Below, in pieces: positions 33,351 through 41,663 of a DNA stretch of 64,000 nt. The DNA lies in NCBI GenBank assembly GCA_016715815.1, contig JADJXN010000002.1, positions 248,001 to 312,000 on the forward strand, written 5' to 3'. Position numbers and translations under genes: made by a program. A model generated the notes under the pieces. It made no database searches. It saw only the letters and a program-made list of their open reading frames with translations, and was not told the DNA's origin. This stretch comes from Oligoflexia bacterium (lineage in GTDB: Bacteria; Bdellovibrionota; Bdellovibrionia; JABDDW01). Position 1 is the stretch's first letter; each line of letters begins with the position of its first letter.

Positions 33351-34865
33351 TTATTTATTTGGATTAAATGTTGTTTTAAACTCTTTAAGCGCACTTAAAA
33401 GGCTTGCTTTTATGTCATCGCTAATAGCCTTTTTAGTTCTAATGTCTTCCCATAATTTTGCATGCTTTGTATCAATAAATTCAAAAAGCTCTTTTTCAAA
33501 TCGATTTATTGATTTTGTTGGAACATCATCTAAAAATGCATTTGTTGCAGCAAAAACAATGACAACTTGTTTTTCTACAGCAAACGGAGAATTTTGACCC
33601 TGTTTTAAAACTTCAACAAGTTTTTCTCCGCGATTTAGTTGTTGTTGGGTTGCTTTATCAAGGTCAGATCCAAATTGTGCAAACGCCGCAAGCTCTCTAA
33701 ATTGAGCAAGCTCAAGACGCAATGTTCCCGCAACTTGCTTCATGGCTTTAATTTGAGCGCTTCCTCCTACACGAGAAACCGACAAACCTACGTTAATTGC
33801 CGGCCTAATACCTGAGTTAAATAAATCTGTTTCTAAAAATATTTGCCCGTCTGTAATAGAAATAACGTTTGTAGGAATATAGGCAGAAAGATCTCCCGCT
33901 TGTGTTTCAATAATGGGAAGAGCCGTTAAGCTTCCACCGCCCAGTGAATCACTTAGCTTTGCGGCTCTCTCAAGAAGCCTTGAGTGAATATAAAAAACGT
34001 CTCCAGGATATGCTTCTCTTCCTGGGGGGCGTCTTAATAATAATGATAATTGGCGGTATGCTTGTGCTTGTTTTGTTAAATCATCATAAATAATGAGTGC
34101 GTGCATTCCATTATCTCTAAAATACTCTCCCAAAGTTACGCCAGTGTAGGGGGCAATGTATTGCATGGGCGCGGGGTCAGATGCTGTTGCTGAAACAACA
34201 ATGGTGTAATCCATTGCTCCGTGCTTTTTTAGTCTTTCAACAACCTGAGCAACTGTTGATTTTTTTTGCCCAATTGCCACATAAATACAAAATACGTTTT
34301 GGCCTTTTTGGTTAATAATAGTGTCAATGGCCACTGTGGTTTTACCTGTTTGACGGTCGCCAATGATAAGCTCTCTTTGTCCTCTTCCAATTGGAACCAT
34401 CGCATCTATCGCTTTAACTCCTGTTTGCATGGGCTCTTTTACAGATTGTCTTGCAACAATCCCTGGAGCTTTAATCTCAACCTGTTTGGTTTGCTTTGCT
34501 TTAATTTCCCCTTTTCCATCTACTGGAAAGCCCAACGCATCAACAACACGACCACATAATTCTTTTCCTACTGGAACTTCAAATATTTTTTTTGTTCTTT
34601 TAACCTGGTCGCCCTCTTTAACGTGACGGTCTTCACCAAAAAGCGCAATACCCACATTGTCTTTTTCAAGGTTTAAGGCAAGACCATATACACTGTGAGG
34701 AAATTCAATTAACTCACCGGCTTGGCAATTATCTAAGCCATAAACACGAGCAACGCCATCACCAACAGTTAAAACTGTTCCTGTCTCCGTTACTTCAATT
34801 TTTTTATTGTAGTTTTGAATTTGCTCTTTTAACACGCGACTTATTTCTTCAGCTCTGATTTCCAT
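33351..34865 (-). CDS. atpA: ATP synthase alpha subunit
   Basis: A 504-residue regulatory F1 subunit, normal length. Walker A G-D-R-Q-T-G-K-T at 169-176 and the signature P-A-I-N-V-G-L-S-V-S-R-V-G are visible. Its 5' end overlaps atpH by 17 nt, consistent with translational coupling in the order b', b, delta, alpha, gamma, beta, epsilon. Confidence 0.97.
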   Translation of the reverse strand: MEIRAEEISRVLKEQIQNYNKKIEVTETGTVLTVGDGVARVYGLDNCQAGELIEFPHSVYGLALNLEKDNVGIALFGEDRHVKEGDQVKRTKKIFEVPVGKELCGRVVDALGFPVDGKGEIKAKQTKQVEIKAPGIVARQSVKEPMQTGVKAIDAMVPIGRGQRELIIGDRQTGKTTVAIDTIINQKGQNVFCIYVAIGQKKSTVAQVVERLKKHGAMDYTIVVSATASDPAPMQYIAPYTGVTLGEYFRDNGMHALIIYDDLTKQAQAYRQLSLLLRRPPGREAYPGDVFYIHSRLLERAAKLSDSLGGGSLTALPIIETQAGDLSAYIPTNVISITDGQIFLETDLFNSGIRPAINVGLSVSRVGGSAQIKAMKQVAGTLRLELAQFRELAAFAQFGSDLDKATQQQLNRGEKLVEVLKQGQNSPFAVEKQVVIVFAATNAFLDDVPTKSINRFEKELFEFIDTKHAKLWEDIRTKKAISDDIKASLLSALKEFKTTFNPNK

Positions 34866-35418
34866 TGAGTAAATACTCCTTCTTTAAAAGACTTTCCTGC
34901 ATTAAATGTATTTGTGTTTGTAAACTATCATCAAATGTAAAGCTTCCCACCCGCGCCACCACCCCACCCATTACGCTGGCATCTTCTTTAAACTCTAGTT
35001 GAGTTTTTTTGCCAGTGTACTGAGAGATGGCATTTTCAAGATTCTTTTGCTCCCCCGCAGAAAGTGCTGTGCTGCTTTTTACAACGCCTCTTTCTACTTG
35101 GTTAATAAAATCTATTTCTCTTTGTAGTTCTTTATAAATTGTAGGTAATAAAAAAAATCTTTTCTTTTCTACTAATAAAAATAAAAGGTTTTGAACCTCT
35201 TCCCTTAATGGGTGGCTTTCAAATATTTTTGAAAGCGCTTCTTTTTGATTTTGAACCTTCATCACGGGTGTTGTCATAAAATAAAAAGCGTCTTTATCTT
35301 TTTGAAATTGTTTTGTAATAAGCTCCATTTGTTGAAGAACGCTATCCACGTGGTTTTTTTCTTTGGCAATTGCTAAAATTGCTTTTGCATATCTTTGTGA
35401 GGTTTCTATAAACTTCAT
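34849..35418 (-). CDS. atpH: ATP synthase delta subunit
   Basis: A 189-residue OSCP/delta subunit. The N-terminal helical domain starts S-Q-R-Y-A-K-A-I-L-A-I-A, and the C-terminal part has the family's M-G-G-V-V-A-R-V-G-S-F-T-F-D motif. It links the peripheral b/b' stalk to the F1 head. It overlaps atpF by 4 nt and atpA by 17 nt. Confidence 0.93.
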   Translation of the reverse strand: MKFIETSQRYAKAILAIAKEKNHVDSVLQQMELITKQFQKDKDAFYFMTTPVMKVQNQKEALSKIFESHPLREEVQNLLFLLVEKKRFFLLPTIYKELQREIDFINQVERGVVKSSTALSAGEQKNLENAISQYTGKKTQLEFKEDASVMGGVVARVGSFTFDDSLQTQIHLMQESLLKKEYLLNGNQS

Positions 35419-35915
35419 TTTAATGTCCCCACATTATCCAAAAACTCTTTGGTAAGTCTTTGTTGGTCATCTTCTTTAACTTGTTTGTCTAAAATTGTTT
35501 TTGCTCCTTCAAGGGAGCTTTCAAGGGCGTAGGAGAATAATTGTTTTTTTGCTTTGTCAATTTCATGGGTAACAGATTTTTTTGCTTCTATTTCAATTTG
35601 CTCAGCCATTCGCTTTGCTTCTAAAATAATTTTTTGTTTGGTTAGCTCCCCCTCTTTGCGGATTAGCTCCATTGTTTTTTGTGTGTCCCGCTCAAGGTTT
35701 TGTAGTTTTTTTTCAAACTCTAACTGTCTTTTTTCGGCCTCTTCTTTTAACCTTTTTGATTCATTAACCGCATCTTTAATGCTTTTATGCCTGTTAACAA
35801 AAAATGCTCCAACCTTACCTTTTAGAAAATAATAAAGAATGCCCACTAAAATACTTAAGTTGATGGCCTGGTATAATACTATTTTTGGAAGTTCATTTGT
35901 GTGATCTGGCGCCAC
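35415..35915 (-). CDS. atpF: ATP synthase b subunit
   Basis: A 166-residue peripheral-stalk subunit: one N-terminal membrane helix (about 13-32) and a long charged helix to about 130 that would form a coiled coil with b'. It shares one base with the b' stop and 4 nt with atpH. Two different b-type genes in tandem, as in photosynthetic bacteria and several proteobacterial lineages, suggest a b/b' heterodimer. Confidence 0.9.
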   Translation of the reverse strand: MAPDHTNELPKIVLYQAINLSILVGILYYFLKGKVGAFFVNRHKSIKDAVNESKRLKEEAEKRQLEFEKKLQNLERDTQKTMELIRKEGELTKQKIILEAKRMAEQIEIEAKKSVTHEIDKAKKQLFSYALESSLEGAKTILDKQVKEDDQQRLTKEFLDNVGTLK

Positions 35916-36355
35916 TACAAACTCCTTCCTAAAAGTTTTGAAGCCGCGGCCTTACTAAACTCAGGCAACTTTTGTTGCAGTTCCTTTTTTGCAAGCGCGA
36001 CCTCTTGTGTGATTTTTTGGTTTGCTTGATTTAAAACTTTTTCGGCATTTTGGCGAGCACTTAAAAGAAGCTTGTGTTCTTCTGCAACGCCTTCACTTTT
36101 TAGTTGTCCAAATAAATGCAGTATTTTTTCATTTTGATTCTTAAGTTTTTCTTCATACTCAATAGCTAAAACATCGGCATGGGAAAGAACTTTGTTGGCT
36201 TCCGCTGCTGCATCAACTGTCTGCTTTTTTCTAAATTTTAGATTTCTAGAATAAGGTTTAAAAATAAGTTGGGACACTGCTAAGTAGGATATTATAAAAA
36301 AAGCCAGCTGAATCCAGATTGTTTTGTTAATACCTAACTGTGTTAGTATTTCCAT
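35915..36355 (-). CDS. ATP synthase b' subunit
   Basis: A 146-residue b-type subunit with an N-terminal membrane helix (about 12-31) ending F-K-P-Y, then a long amphipathic helix rich in Ala, Glu, Lys and Gln. It is the first atp gene of the leftward operon, with a 76 bp gap to the bactofilin gene that contains a possible promoter. The weaker conservation and the tandem atpF gene point to the b' role. Confidence 0.85.
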   Translation of the reverse strand: MEILTQLGINKTIWIQLAFFIISYLAVSQLIFKPYSRNLKFRKKQTVDAAAEANKVLSHADVLAIEYEEKLKNQNEKILHLFGQLKSEGVAEEHKLLLSARQNAEKVLNQANQKITQEVALAKKELQQKLPEFSKAAASKLLGRSL

Positions 36356-36398
36356 TTTTTACTTCAATTTGGTTTGGTTTAAATTCTATTGAGAGGGT

Positions 36399-36426
36399 TT
36401 TACAGGCTAAACTTGCAGCGGGTCAA
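36399..36426 (-). promoter_or_regulatory. possible promoter of the F1 operon
   Basis: On the minus strand TTGACC (36426-36421, 5 of 6) and TGTAAA (36404-36399, 4 of 6) are 16 nt apart. They lie in the gap between the bactofilin stop and the b' start, leaving a leader of about 40 nt. Confidence 0.33.
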
Positions 36427-36431
36427 CTAAA

Positions 36432-36794
36432 TTATGCCTCTGGCATATTAGTACTACCCTCAAAGAGAACGCCTTCGTCTATTCTTAATGATGGGGTGGT
36501 TATAGTTCCTTTTATTGTGGCAGGCGGGTAGGCAATTACTTTTTCTCTGGCGAATACTTGCCCCTCAACTTTTCCTGATATGACTACGGTTCCGGCCTCA
36601 ATTTGCCCAACAACTTCGGCGCCCTCGCTTATAACTAATACATCGTTGGTAAAAATTTCTCCTTTAAATTGCCCGCCGATTCTGACTGTCCCTTCAAAGG
36701 TAAGTTTTCCCTCAAAGCGCGCACCCTGATCAAGCACTGCATTAACAATTCCGCTTTCATTATCTATTGGTAACGCTGGTTTTAAAATATCCAT
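36432..36794 (-). CDS. bactofilin
   Basis: A 120-residue bactofilin. The central part is a regular beta-helix pattern (G-x-L-x-x-x-G-x-V-x-I-x-G-x-F-x-G-x-I), with short non-helical tails at both ends. Bactofilins polymerise into filaments without nucleotide and act in cell shape, polarity or chromosome anchoring. In some deltaproteobacteria bactofilins work with ParABS; the position directly after parB fits that, but a functional link is inference here. Confidence 0.93.
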   Translation of the reverse strand: MDILKPALPIDNESGIVNAVLDQGARFEGKLTFEGTVRIGGQFKGEIFTNDVLVISEGAEVVGQIEAGTVVISGKVEGQVFAREKVIAYPPATIKGTITTPSLRIDEGVLFEGSTNMPEA

Positions 36795-36800
36795 TAAGAC

Positions 36801-37355
36801 TTATGCCTTTTTGATTGTATCCACAATTCGCGTAAACTCATCATCACTGTAGAATTTTATATTAATGTTGCCTTTGCCACCATCAAAATAATTAATCTCT
36901 ACTTTTGTACCCAGGGTTTTAGATAGGTTTTCTTGAAGGTCTTTGATGAGCTGTTTTTTTACATCAACACTTGCAAGATCAAGGGTTTTTTTCTTGTGAA
37001 CTGCTTGAATTAGTTTTTCTGCTGCCCTTACAGTGAGTTTTTCACTGTTAATTTTTTTTGCTAGTTCCTTTTGTTTTTGCACATCGTTTAAAGCTAAAAG
37101 GACTTTAGCATGCCCAACTGTAATTTCTCCATTCACCAACATTTGTCTCACCGTTGGCTCAAGGGATAAAAGTCTTAGCGCATTTGCAACAGTAGCTCTA
37201 TCTTTTCCAACTTTTTGGGCGATTTCTTGTTGGCTAAGTAAAAATTCATCTACAAGCTGCTTATATGCCTCTGCTTCTTCAATTGGGTTTAAATCATGCC
37301 TTTGAATGTTTTCTATAAGTGCTAATTCTAAACTTTGCTGGTCATCTACATTTTT
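36801..37355 (-). CDS. parB: ParB, C-terminal part (after frameshift)
   Basis: This frame carries the rest of ParB: N-V-D-D-Q-Q-S-L-E-L-A, the E-N-I-Q-R motif of the N-terminal domain, the helix-turn-helix (Q-E-I-A-Q-K-V-G-K-D-R-A-T-V-A-N) that binds parS, and the C-terminal dimerisation domain ending D-T-I-K-K-A. It joins the upstream part exactly at a run of five A residues (37355-37351); six would restore one 310-residue ParB. A GTG upstream at 37403 could open this frame, but would make a junk N-terminus. A one-base deletion, an assembly error or recoding are all possible. Confidence 0.85.
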   Translation of the reverse strand, partial: KNVDDQQSLELALIENIQRHDLNPIEEAEAYKQLVDEFLLSQQEIAQKVGKDRATVANALRLLSLEPTVRQMLVNGEITVGHAKVLLALNDVQKQKELAKKINSEKLTVRAAEKLIQAVHKKKTLDLASVDVKKQLIKDLQENLSKTLGTKVEINYFDGGKGNINIKFYSDDEFTRIVDTIKKA

Positions 37356-37732
37356 ATTATTACCGGAACTTTGTGTAGCCCCGCAAGCTGAGCCGCGCGC
37401 CACCTTCTTTCCCCAGCTATCAGCTCAAAACTATCTTGCGCTTTTTTTCTTACTACTATGGGTTGTAAAATCCCTTTTTCTTTAATAGATGCTGCTAATT
37501 CTTGAATTTTTTCTGATGCAAATGTTTTTCTTGGCTGAAACTCATTGGGAGATATTTTTTCTATATCTACCTCCCAAATTCTATGACTTTCAGGCACGCT
37601 GCTTTGATTAACTTGATCAGTAATTGGCTTTGTTACAGGCACGCTCTTAAATTCTTCAACTAAAGAGTCGCCTAAAAGACTTCCCAGTCCTCTGCCTAAC
37701 GGTTTTTTAATAGTTTCTTTTATTTCAGCCAT
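37346..37732 (-). CDS. parB: ParB, N-terminal part (before frameshift)
   Basis: About 128 residues of a chromosomal ParB: L-G-R-G-L-G-S-L-L-G near the start, the ParB/Srx CTPase-domain motifs P-N-E-F-Q-P-R-K-T-F and G-I-L-Q-P-I-V-V-R, and G-E-R-R-W-R-A-A. The frame hits a stop two codons after V-P-V-I-I-K, exactly where the next frame continues the same protein. The ATG at 37732 is the natural start (a TTG two codons earlier is possible) and overlaps parA by 8 nt. As it stands this fragment lacks the DNA-binding and dimerisation domains. Confidence 0.88.
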   Translation of the reverse strand: MAEIKETIKKPLGRGLGSLLGDSLVEEFKSVPVTKPITDQVNQSSVPESHRIWEVDIEKISPNEFQPRKTFASEKIQELAASIKEKGILQPIVVRKKAQDSFELIAGERRWRAAQLAGLHKVPVIIKM

Positions 37733-38510
37733 GAACAACTCCTGAATTAATTCTTGTTACTAACTCTTCTGCTAGTTCTTGATATTTTTTTGCGCCAATT
37801 GATCTTTCATCATAATCTATAATTGGTTTTCCGTGGCTTGGCGCCTCACTTAGCCTTACGTTTCTTGGTATGATGGAATTAAAAACTTTGTCTCCAAAAT
37901 GAGTTTGAATTTCATTCACCACTTGATGACTTAAGTTATTTCTTGCATCAAACATTGTAAGCACAATGCCTTCTATACGTAGATCTGGATTTAATTTTTT
38001 CTTTATTAAGCCGGCAGTGTTAAGAAGTTGGCTTAGGCCTTCAAGGGCATAGTATTCACATTGAAGAGGAACTAAAAATGTGTTTGCGGCGGTTAAGGCA
38101 TTAACTGTTAATAAGCCTAATGATGGCGGGCAATCTATGATGACAAACTTATAAATGTTAGCCACAAGAGCAAGCTGATCTTTAAGCCTAAACTCTCGAC
38201 GCTCTGCGTCTACAAGCTCTATCTCCGCCCCAATGAGATCGTTGTTGGCCACAACAACGTCTAGGTTGTCTATGTTTGTCTTAACCAAAGCGTCCTGAAT
38301 ACCTAACTGACCAATTAAAACATGATAAATGTTCCTGTCATTGTGCTCATGCCTCTTAATTCCAAGGCCGCTTGATGCATTTCCTTGAGGATCAAGGTCA
38401 ATGAGTAGGCATTTATGCCCATTTTTAGCAAGTGAGGCCGCTAAATTTACTGATGTTGTTGTTTTGCCTACGCCACCTTTTTGGTTGGCTACACAGATTA
38501 CTCGGCTCAT
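37725..38510 (-). CDS. parA: chromosome partitioning ATPase ParA/Soj
   Basis: A 261-residue ParA ATPase of the chromosomal (Soj) type without an N-terminal DNA-binding extension. The deviant Walker A K-G-G-V-G-K-T-T is at about 11-18, followed by D-L-D-P-Q-G-N-A-S and the Walker B region V-I-I-D-C-P-P-S-L-G. It forms an ATP-dependent gradient that moves ParB-parS complexes. It overlaps parB by 8 nt. A DnaA-box-like TTATCCACC lies just upstream of its start at 38513. Confidence 0.96.
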   Translation of the reverse strand: MSRVICVANQKGGVGKTTTSVNLAASLAKNGHKCLLIDLDPQGNASSGLGIKRHEHNDRNIYHVLIGQLGIQDALVKTNIDNLDVVVANNDLIGAEIELVDAERREFRLKDQLALVANIYKFVIIDCPPSLGLLTVNALTAANTFLVPLQCEYYALEGLSQLLNTAGLIKKKLNPDLRIEGIVLTMFDARNNLSHQVVNEIQTHFGDKVFNSIIPRNVRLSEAPSHGKPIIDYDERSIGAKKYQELAEELVTRINSGVVHG

Positions 38511-38575
38511 AGTTATCCACCCCTGTTGTAATTACAATTATGATTATTTATGATTATCACAAATGCAAGGACAAA

Positions 38576-38591
38576 TGTTCCACGTGGAACA
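38576..38591. promoter_or_regulatory. parS site 1
   Basis: A perfect 16-bp palindrome, TGTTCCACGTGGAACA, matching the bacterial parS consensus recognised by ParB. It lies in the 121-bp spacer between parA and the divergent lipoprotein gene. Confidence 0.93.
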
Positions 38592-38631
38592 TTTATTTTA
38601 ATTAAAATTGTGTTTAGCCGATCAGAAGCTT

Positions 38632-39165
38632 ATGAAACTGTTGTTTTTTGCTGCATTTTTGTTTGTTTTAGGCGGCTGCAATCGCCCCATGAAGGATCCT
38701 CAGTTAATGGATCCTGTTTACATTTATTTTATAGATCAAATTACAAATTACAAAGAGGAAGTTAGTAAAATTCAGACTGAGATAGATAAACTAAAAGAGC
38801 TTGCAGACAAAGCAGAGCCGCAAACCGGTCAGAGAAGGGAATATCTTGAAGAAATGTTTGAAAATAAAAAAAAGCTCAGCAAAACTAAAGATAATCTTCT
38901 TTATTTTGAGCATAAACTAAAAGAACGAGAAGTTGAGTCAAAAAGGCTTTACAAAAAAGCTTACGAGGAAAAACGAGAGTGGCCAGACAAAAATGACTAT
39001 GAAATGTTTGAAATAGAACTAAAACTTCACAAAAAGCGCGGCAAAGACTGGCCCTCTAGAGAGTGGTTCTATGAAAAAAGGATTAGAAACCTTGGTATTG
39101 AGAGAAAAAAAGAGATTCAAGAGTTGGAAAATAAGCAAATCAATATCGAAAACAAGGAAAATTAA
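38632..39165 (+). CDS. coiled-coil lipoprotein, unknown
   Basis: A 177-residue protein starting at the ATG at 38632: a hydrophobic signal and lipobox L-G-G-C predict a lipoprotein with Cys16. The frame runs 8 codons further upstream, but those do not fit a signal peptide. The rest is a highly charged, Lys/Glu-rich helical region, likely coiled coil, with two W-P-D-K-N-D / W-P-S-R-E-W repeats near residues 115-145. No family recognised. It is the only plus-strand gene in the block between parA and rsmG, and its stop overlaps that of rsmG by TTAA. Confidence 0.75.
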   Translation: MKLLFFAAFLFVLGGCNRPMKDPQLMDPVYIYFIDQITNYKEEVSKIQTEIDKLKELADKAEPQTGQRREYLEEMFENKKKLSKTKDNLLYFEHKLKEREVESKRLYKKAYEEKREWPDKNDYEMFEIELKLHKKRGKDWPSREWFYEKRIRNLGIERKKEIQELENKQINIENKEN

Positions 39166-39779
39166 ATAGGTTTTGACTCTATAATTAATCTGCTAGCCTC
39201 CTCTTTATCCGTTTTAAGCGAATATTTCCCTAAAATATGATTGTTCCACGTGGAACATTTGTCTGTTTCTTTTGTCCAATCTGCAGATTTGAAATGAAAA
39301 AACCTTGTGCCGGCATCTTTAATAAACTCTACTTCAGCCAATGAATCATTAATTGAAGCTAGGCCCCTTGCCATAAAACATTTTGGCCTTTCCTTAATTT
39401 CTAAAATACGGATGTTTTTTACTTCAAGGTTAGAAAGATTAAGTGTTGTTTTGACTGTAGTTAAAAATGCTGTTTTTCTCTGATCCGAATCAACACATAC
39501 AACGTTTATATCATTATATAGTATAGAAAAAATAACCCCGGGAATTCCATTCCCCGAACCCAAATCATAAATAGGTGATTGTGGTTTTGATTTATAAATT
39601 ATTTCAGAGCCAAATATTGCATCTGCAATGTGTATTATGTCTGCCTCCTCTTGCGTGGGGCGAGAAATAAGATTAATTTTGTTATTCCACTTAATTAGTA
39701 AGTCAAAATAAAGTTTAATTTTTTTTTTCTTTTCTTCTATAAGATATGGAAACAACTTGTTTATTCTATATTTCTGCAT
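39162..39779 (-). CDS. rsmG: 16S rRNA (guanine527-N7)-methyltransferase RsmG
   Basis: A 205-residue SAM-dependent methyltransferase. It has the early W-N-N-K-I-N-L-I motif, the SAM-binding D-L-G-S-G-N-G-I-P-G-V, and D-S-D-Q-R-K-T-A-F-L. It methylates G527 of 16S rRNA. A second perfect parS palindrome is embedded in its 3' half, where it encodes C-S-T-W-N. It follows mnmG by 4 nt, the usual gidA-gidB pair. Confidence 0.93.
   Translation of the reverse strand: MQKYRINKLFPYLIEEKKKKIKLYFDLLIKWNNKINLISRPTQEEADIIHIADAIFGSEIIYKSKPQSPIYDLGSGNGIPGVIFSILYNDINVVCVDSDQRKTAFLTTVKTTLNLSNLEVKNIRILEIKERPKCFMARGLASINDSLAEVEFIKDAGTRFFHFKSADWTKETDKCSTWNNHILGKYSLKTDKEEASRLIIESKPI
39242..39257. promoter_or_regulatory. 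parS site 2, inside rsmG
   Basis: A second perfect TGTTCCACGTGGAACA, 650 bp from the first, within the rsmG coding region. The protein sequence there (C-S-T-W-N) is not a conserved catalytic motif, so the DNA site may be what is kept. Confidence 0.92.
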
Positions 39780-39783
39780 TGCA

Positions 39784-41661
39784 TTATATTGCCAGGTCCC
39801 GAATTTTCTGTTTTCCTTTTAAGTTTATTATTAGGGCCTGAATGGCAGACGGGTTAACTCCTGAAATGCGGCTTGCCTGCCCTACCGTTTCTGGCCTTAA
39901 GGCTGATAGCTTTTCTTTTTCCTCTGTGGAAAGACCAATGATTGAATTAAAATCCACGGTGTTTGGAATTTTAAAATTTTCTAATTTCTTTGTTTGCTCT
40001 ACCAGTTCCATTTGCTTTTTTATGTATCCTTCATATTTAGAACGAATTTCCACTTTTTCTTTTATTTCCTCATCCAATGTTGCTAGCTCAGGATTTAATT
40101 TTTCAATATGAGAAAAGTCTAGTTCTGCTCTTCTTAAAAGCTCTTCATGTGTTGTGGGTTTAACAATAGCCGCTGTATTGAGTGTTTGAAGAATATCAAG
40201 ATTTGCTTTTGATGGTACTATGATACTACTTTTTAGCTTTTCAATTACTTGATTTATGTTTTTTTGTTTTTCTTCAAAGTCCACCATCTCTTGATTTGAT
40301 ACTAGACCTATTTTATGCCCCTCAGATAACAGGCGCTCTTGGGTGTTGTCTTCCCTTAACAAAAGTCTATATTCTGCTCTTGAAGTAAACATTCTATATG
40401 GTTCTGTAGTCCCCTTAGTAACAAGATCATCTATTAATACACCCAAATAGGCTTGGTCTCTTCTTAAAATGAATGCTTCTTGCATTAAGATTTTATTGGC
40501 CGCATTAATACCTGCTATAAGTCCCTGCCCTGCGGCCTCTTCATAGCCGCTGGTCCCATTTACTTGTCCTGCAAGAAAAAGATCTTCAATTTGCTTTGTT
40601 TCTAGTGTTCTTTTTAATTGTGTTGGGTGAATAAAGTCGTACTCAACGGCATAACCAGGCCTGATAATTTTAACATTTTCAAGACCCGCAATTGTCTTTA
40701 AAAATTCTTCCTGCACCTCTGCCGGCAAGCTCGTTGACATGCCTTGAACATAAATAAGATCTGTGTTTAACCCTTCTGGTTCTAAAAATGTTTGGTGCCT
40801 CTCTTTATCTGCAAATCTGACAACTTTGTCTTCAATGCTGGGGCAGTATCTTGGCCCTACGCCTTCAATAATTCCGCAATACATGGGGGACTTATCAAGG
40901 TTATCTCGAATTATTTGGTGTGTTTTTTCATTTGTGTAGCTTAAAAAACAGCTTACTTGGGAAAGGGTTAGATTTTTTATTTTTCTGCTAAATGGATAAA
41001 ATACATCATCCCCTGGCTGCTCTATAGTTTTCTCCCAATCAATGCTGTCTTTATGAATTCTTGCCGGCGTTCCTGTTTTAAGCCTTGTTACTTTAAAGCC
41101 TAATTCTTTTAATTGATTACTAAACCCAACACTCGCCTTATCGCCTACGCGGCCACCTTGCTTTTGCACTTTTCCAATATGCATGACCCCATTCATAAAA
41201 GTGCCTGTTGTTACAATTGTGGCTTTTGCAAAAATCTCAGCCCCGTCATGGTTAACAACGCCAATACATTTATCATTTTTAATAATTAGTTTTTTTACTT
41301 CCGCTTCAACTATTAAAAGATTGGGTTCTTGCAAAATAGTTTGGGCCATGTTTTTTGAGTAAATTTCTTTATCGCATTGGGATCTGGAGGCTCTTACTGC
41401 TGGACCTTTTTTGGTATTTAGTCTTTTAAATTGAATTGTTGATAGATCTGTATTGACGGCCATCTGTCCACCAAGAGAGTCTATTTCTCTAACAATGTGT
41501 CCCTTGGCCAACCCCCCAATAGCAGGGTTACAAGACATATAAGCAATGTGTTTTGTATTGGTTGTTATCATGGCGGTTTTTAGCCCTCGTCTTGCGCTTG
41601 CAAGAGCGGCTTCACATCCGGCATGGCCCGCTCCGATAACAATTACATCAAATCCCGTCAT
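39784..41661 (-). CDS. mnmG: tRNA uridine-5-carboxymethylaminomethyl modification enzyme MnmG
   Basis: A 625-residue FAD-binding enzyme. The Rossmann motif V-I-G-A-G-H-A-G-C-E-A is right at the N-terminus, followed by N-P-A-I-G-G-L-A-K-G-H and F-L-E-P-E-G. With MnmE it modifies wobble U34 of several tRNAs. The ATG at 41661 fits the family start; an upstream TTG would add 6 residues and overlap mnmE. It is 2 nt after mnmE. Confidence 0.96.
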   Translation of the reverse strand: MTGFDVIVIGAGHAGCEAALASARRGLKTAMITTNTKHIAYMSCNPAIGGLAKGHIVREIDSLGGQMAVNTDLSTIQFKRLNTKKGPAVRASRSQCDKEIYSKNMAQTILQEPNLLIVEAEVKKLIIKNDKCIGVVNHDGAEIFAKATIVTTGTFMNGVMHIGKVQKQGGRVGDKASVGFSNQLKELGFKVTRLKTGTPARIHKDSIDWEKTIEQPGDDVFYPFSRKIKNLTLSQVSCFLSYTNEKTHQIIRDNLDKSPMYCGIIEGVGPRYCPSIEDKVVRFADKERHQTFLEPEGLNTDLIYVQGMSTSLPAEVQEEFLKTIAGLENVKIIRPGYAVEYDFIHPTQLKRTLETKQIEDLFLAGQVNGTSGYEEAAGQGLIAGINAANKILMQEAFILRRDQAYLGVLIDDLVTKGTTEPYRMFTSRAEYRLLLREDNTQERLLSEGHKIGLVSNQEMVDFEEKQKNINQVIEKLKSSIIVPSKANLDILQTLNTAAIVKPTTHEELLRRAELDFSHIEKLNPELATLDEEIKEKVEIRSKYEGYIKKQMELVEQTKKLENFKIPNTVDFNSIIGLSTEEKEKLSALRPETVGQASRISGVNPSAIQALIINLKGKQKIRDLAI

Positions 41662-41663
41662 AC

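Noticed and set aside
35346..35353. CCACGTGG core resembling a parS half-site in atpH
   Set aside because: The flanking bases (TAT and TTT) do not match TGTT/AACA, so the 16-bp palindrome is not formed.
37356..37403. A separate gene starting at GTG 37403
   Set aside because: Its first residues are an out-of-frame reading of ParB; the real similarity begins at the A5 run.
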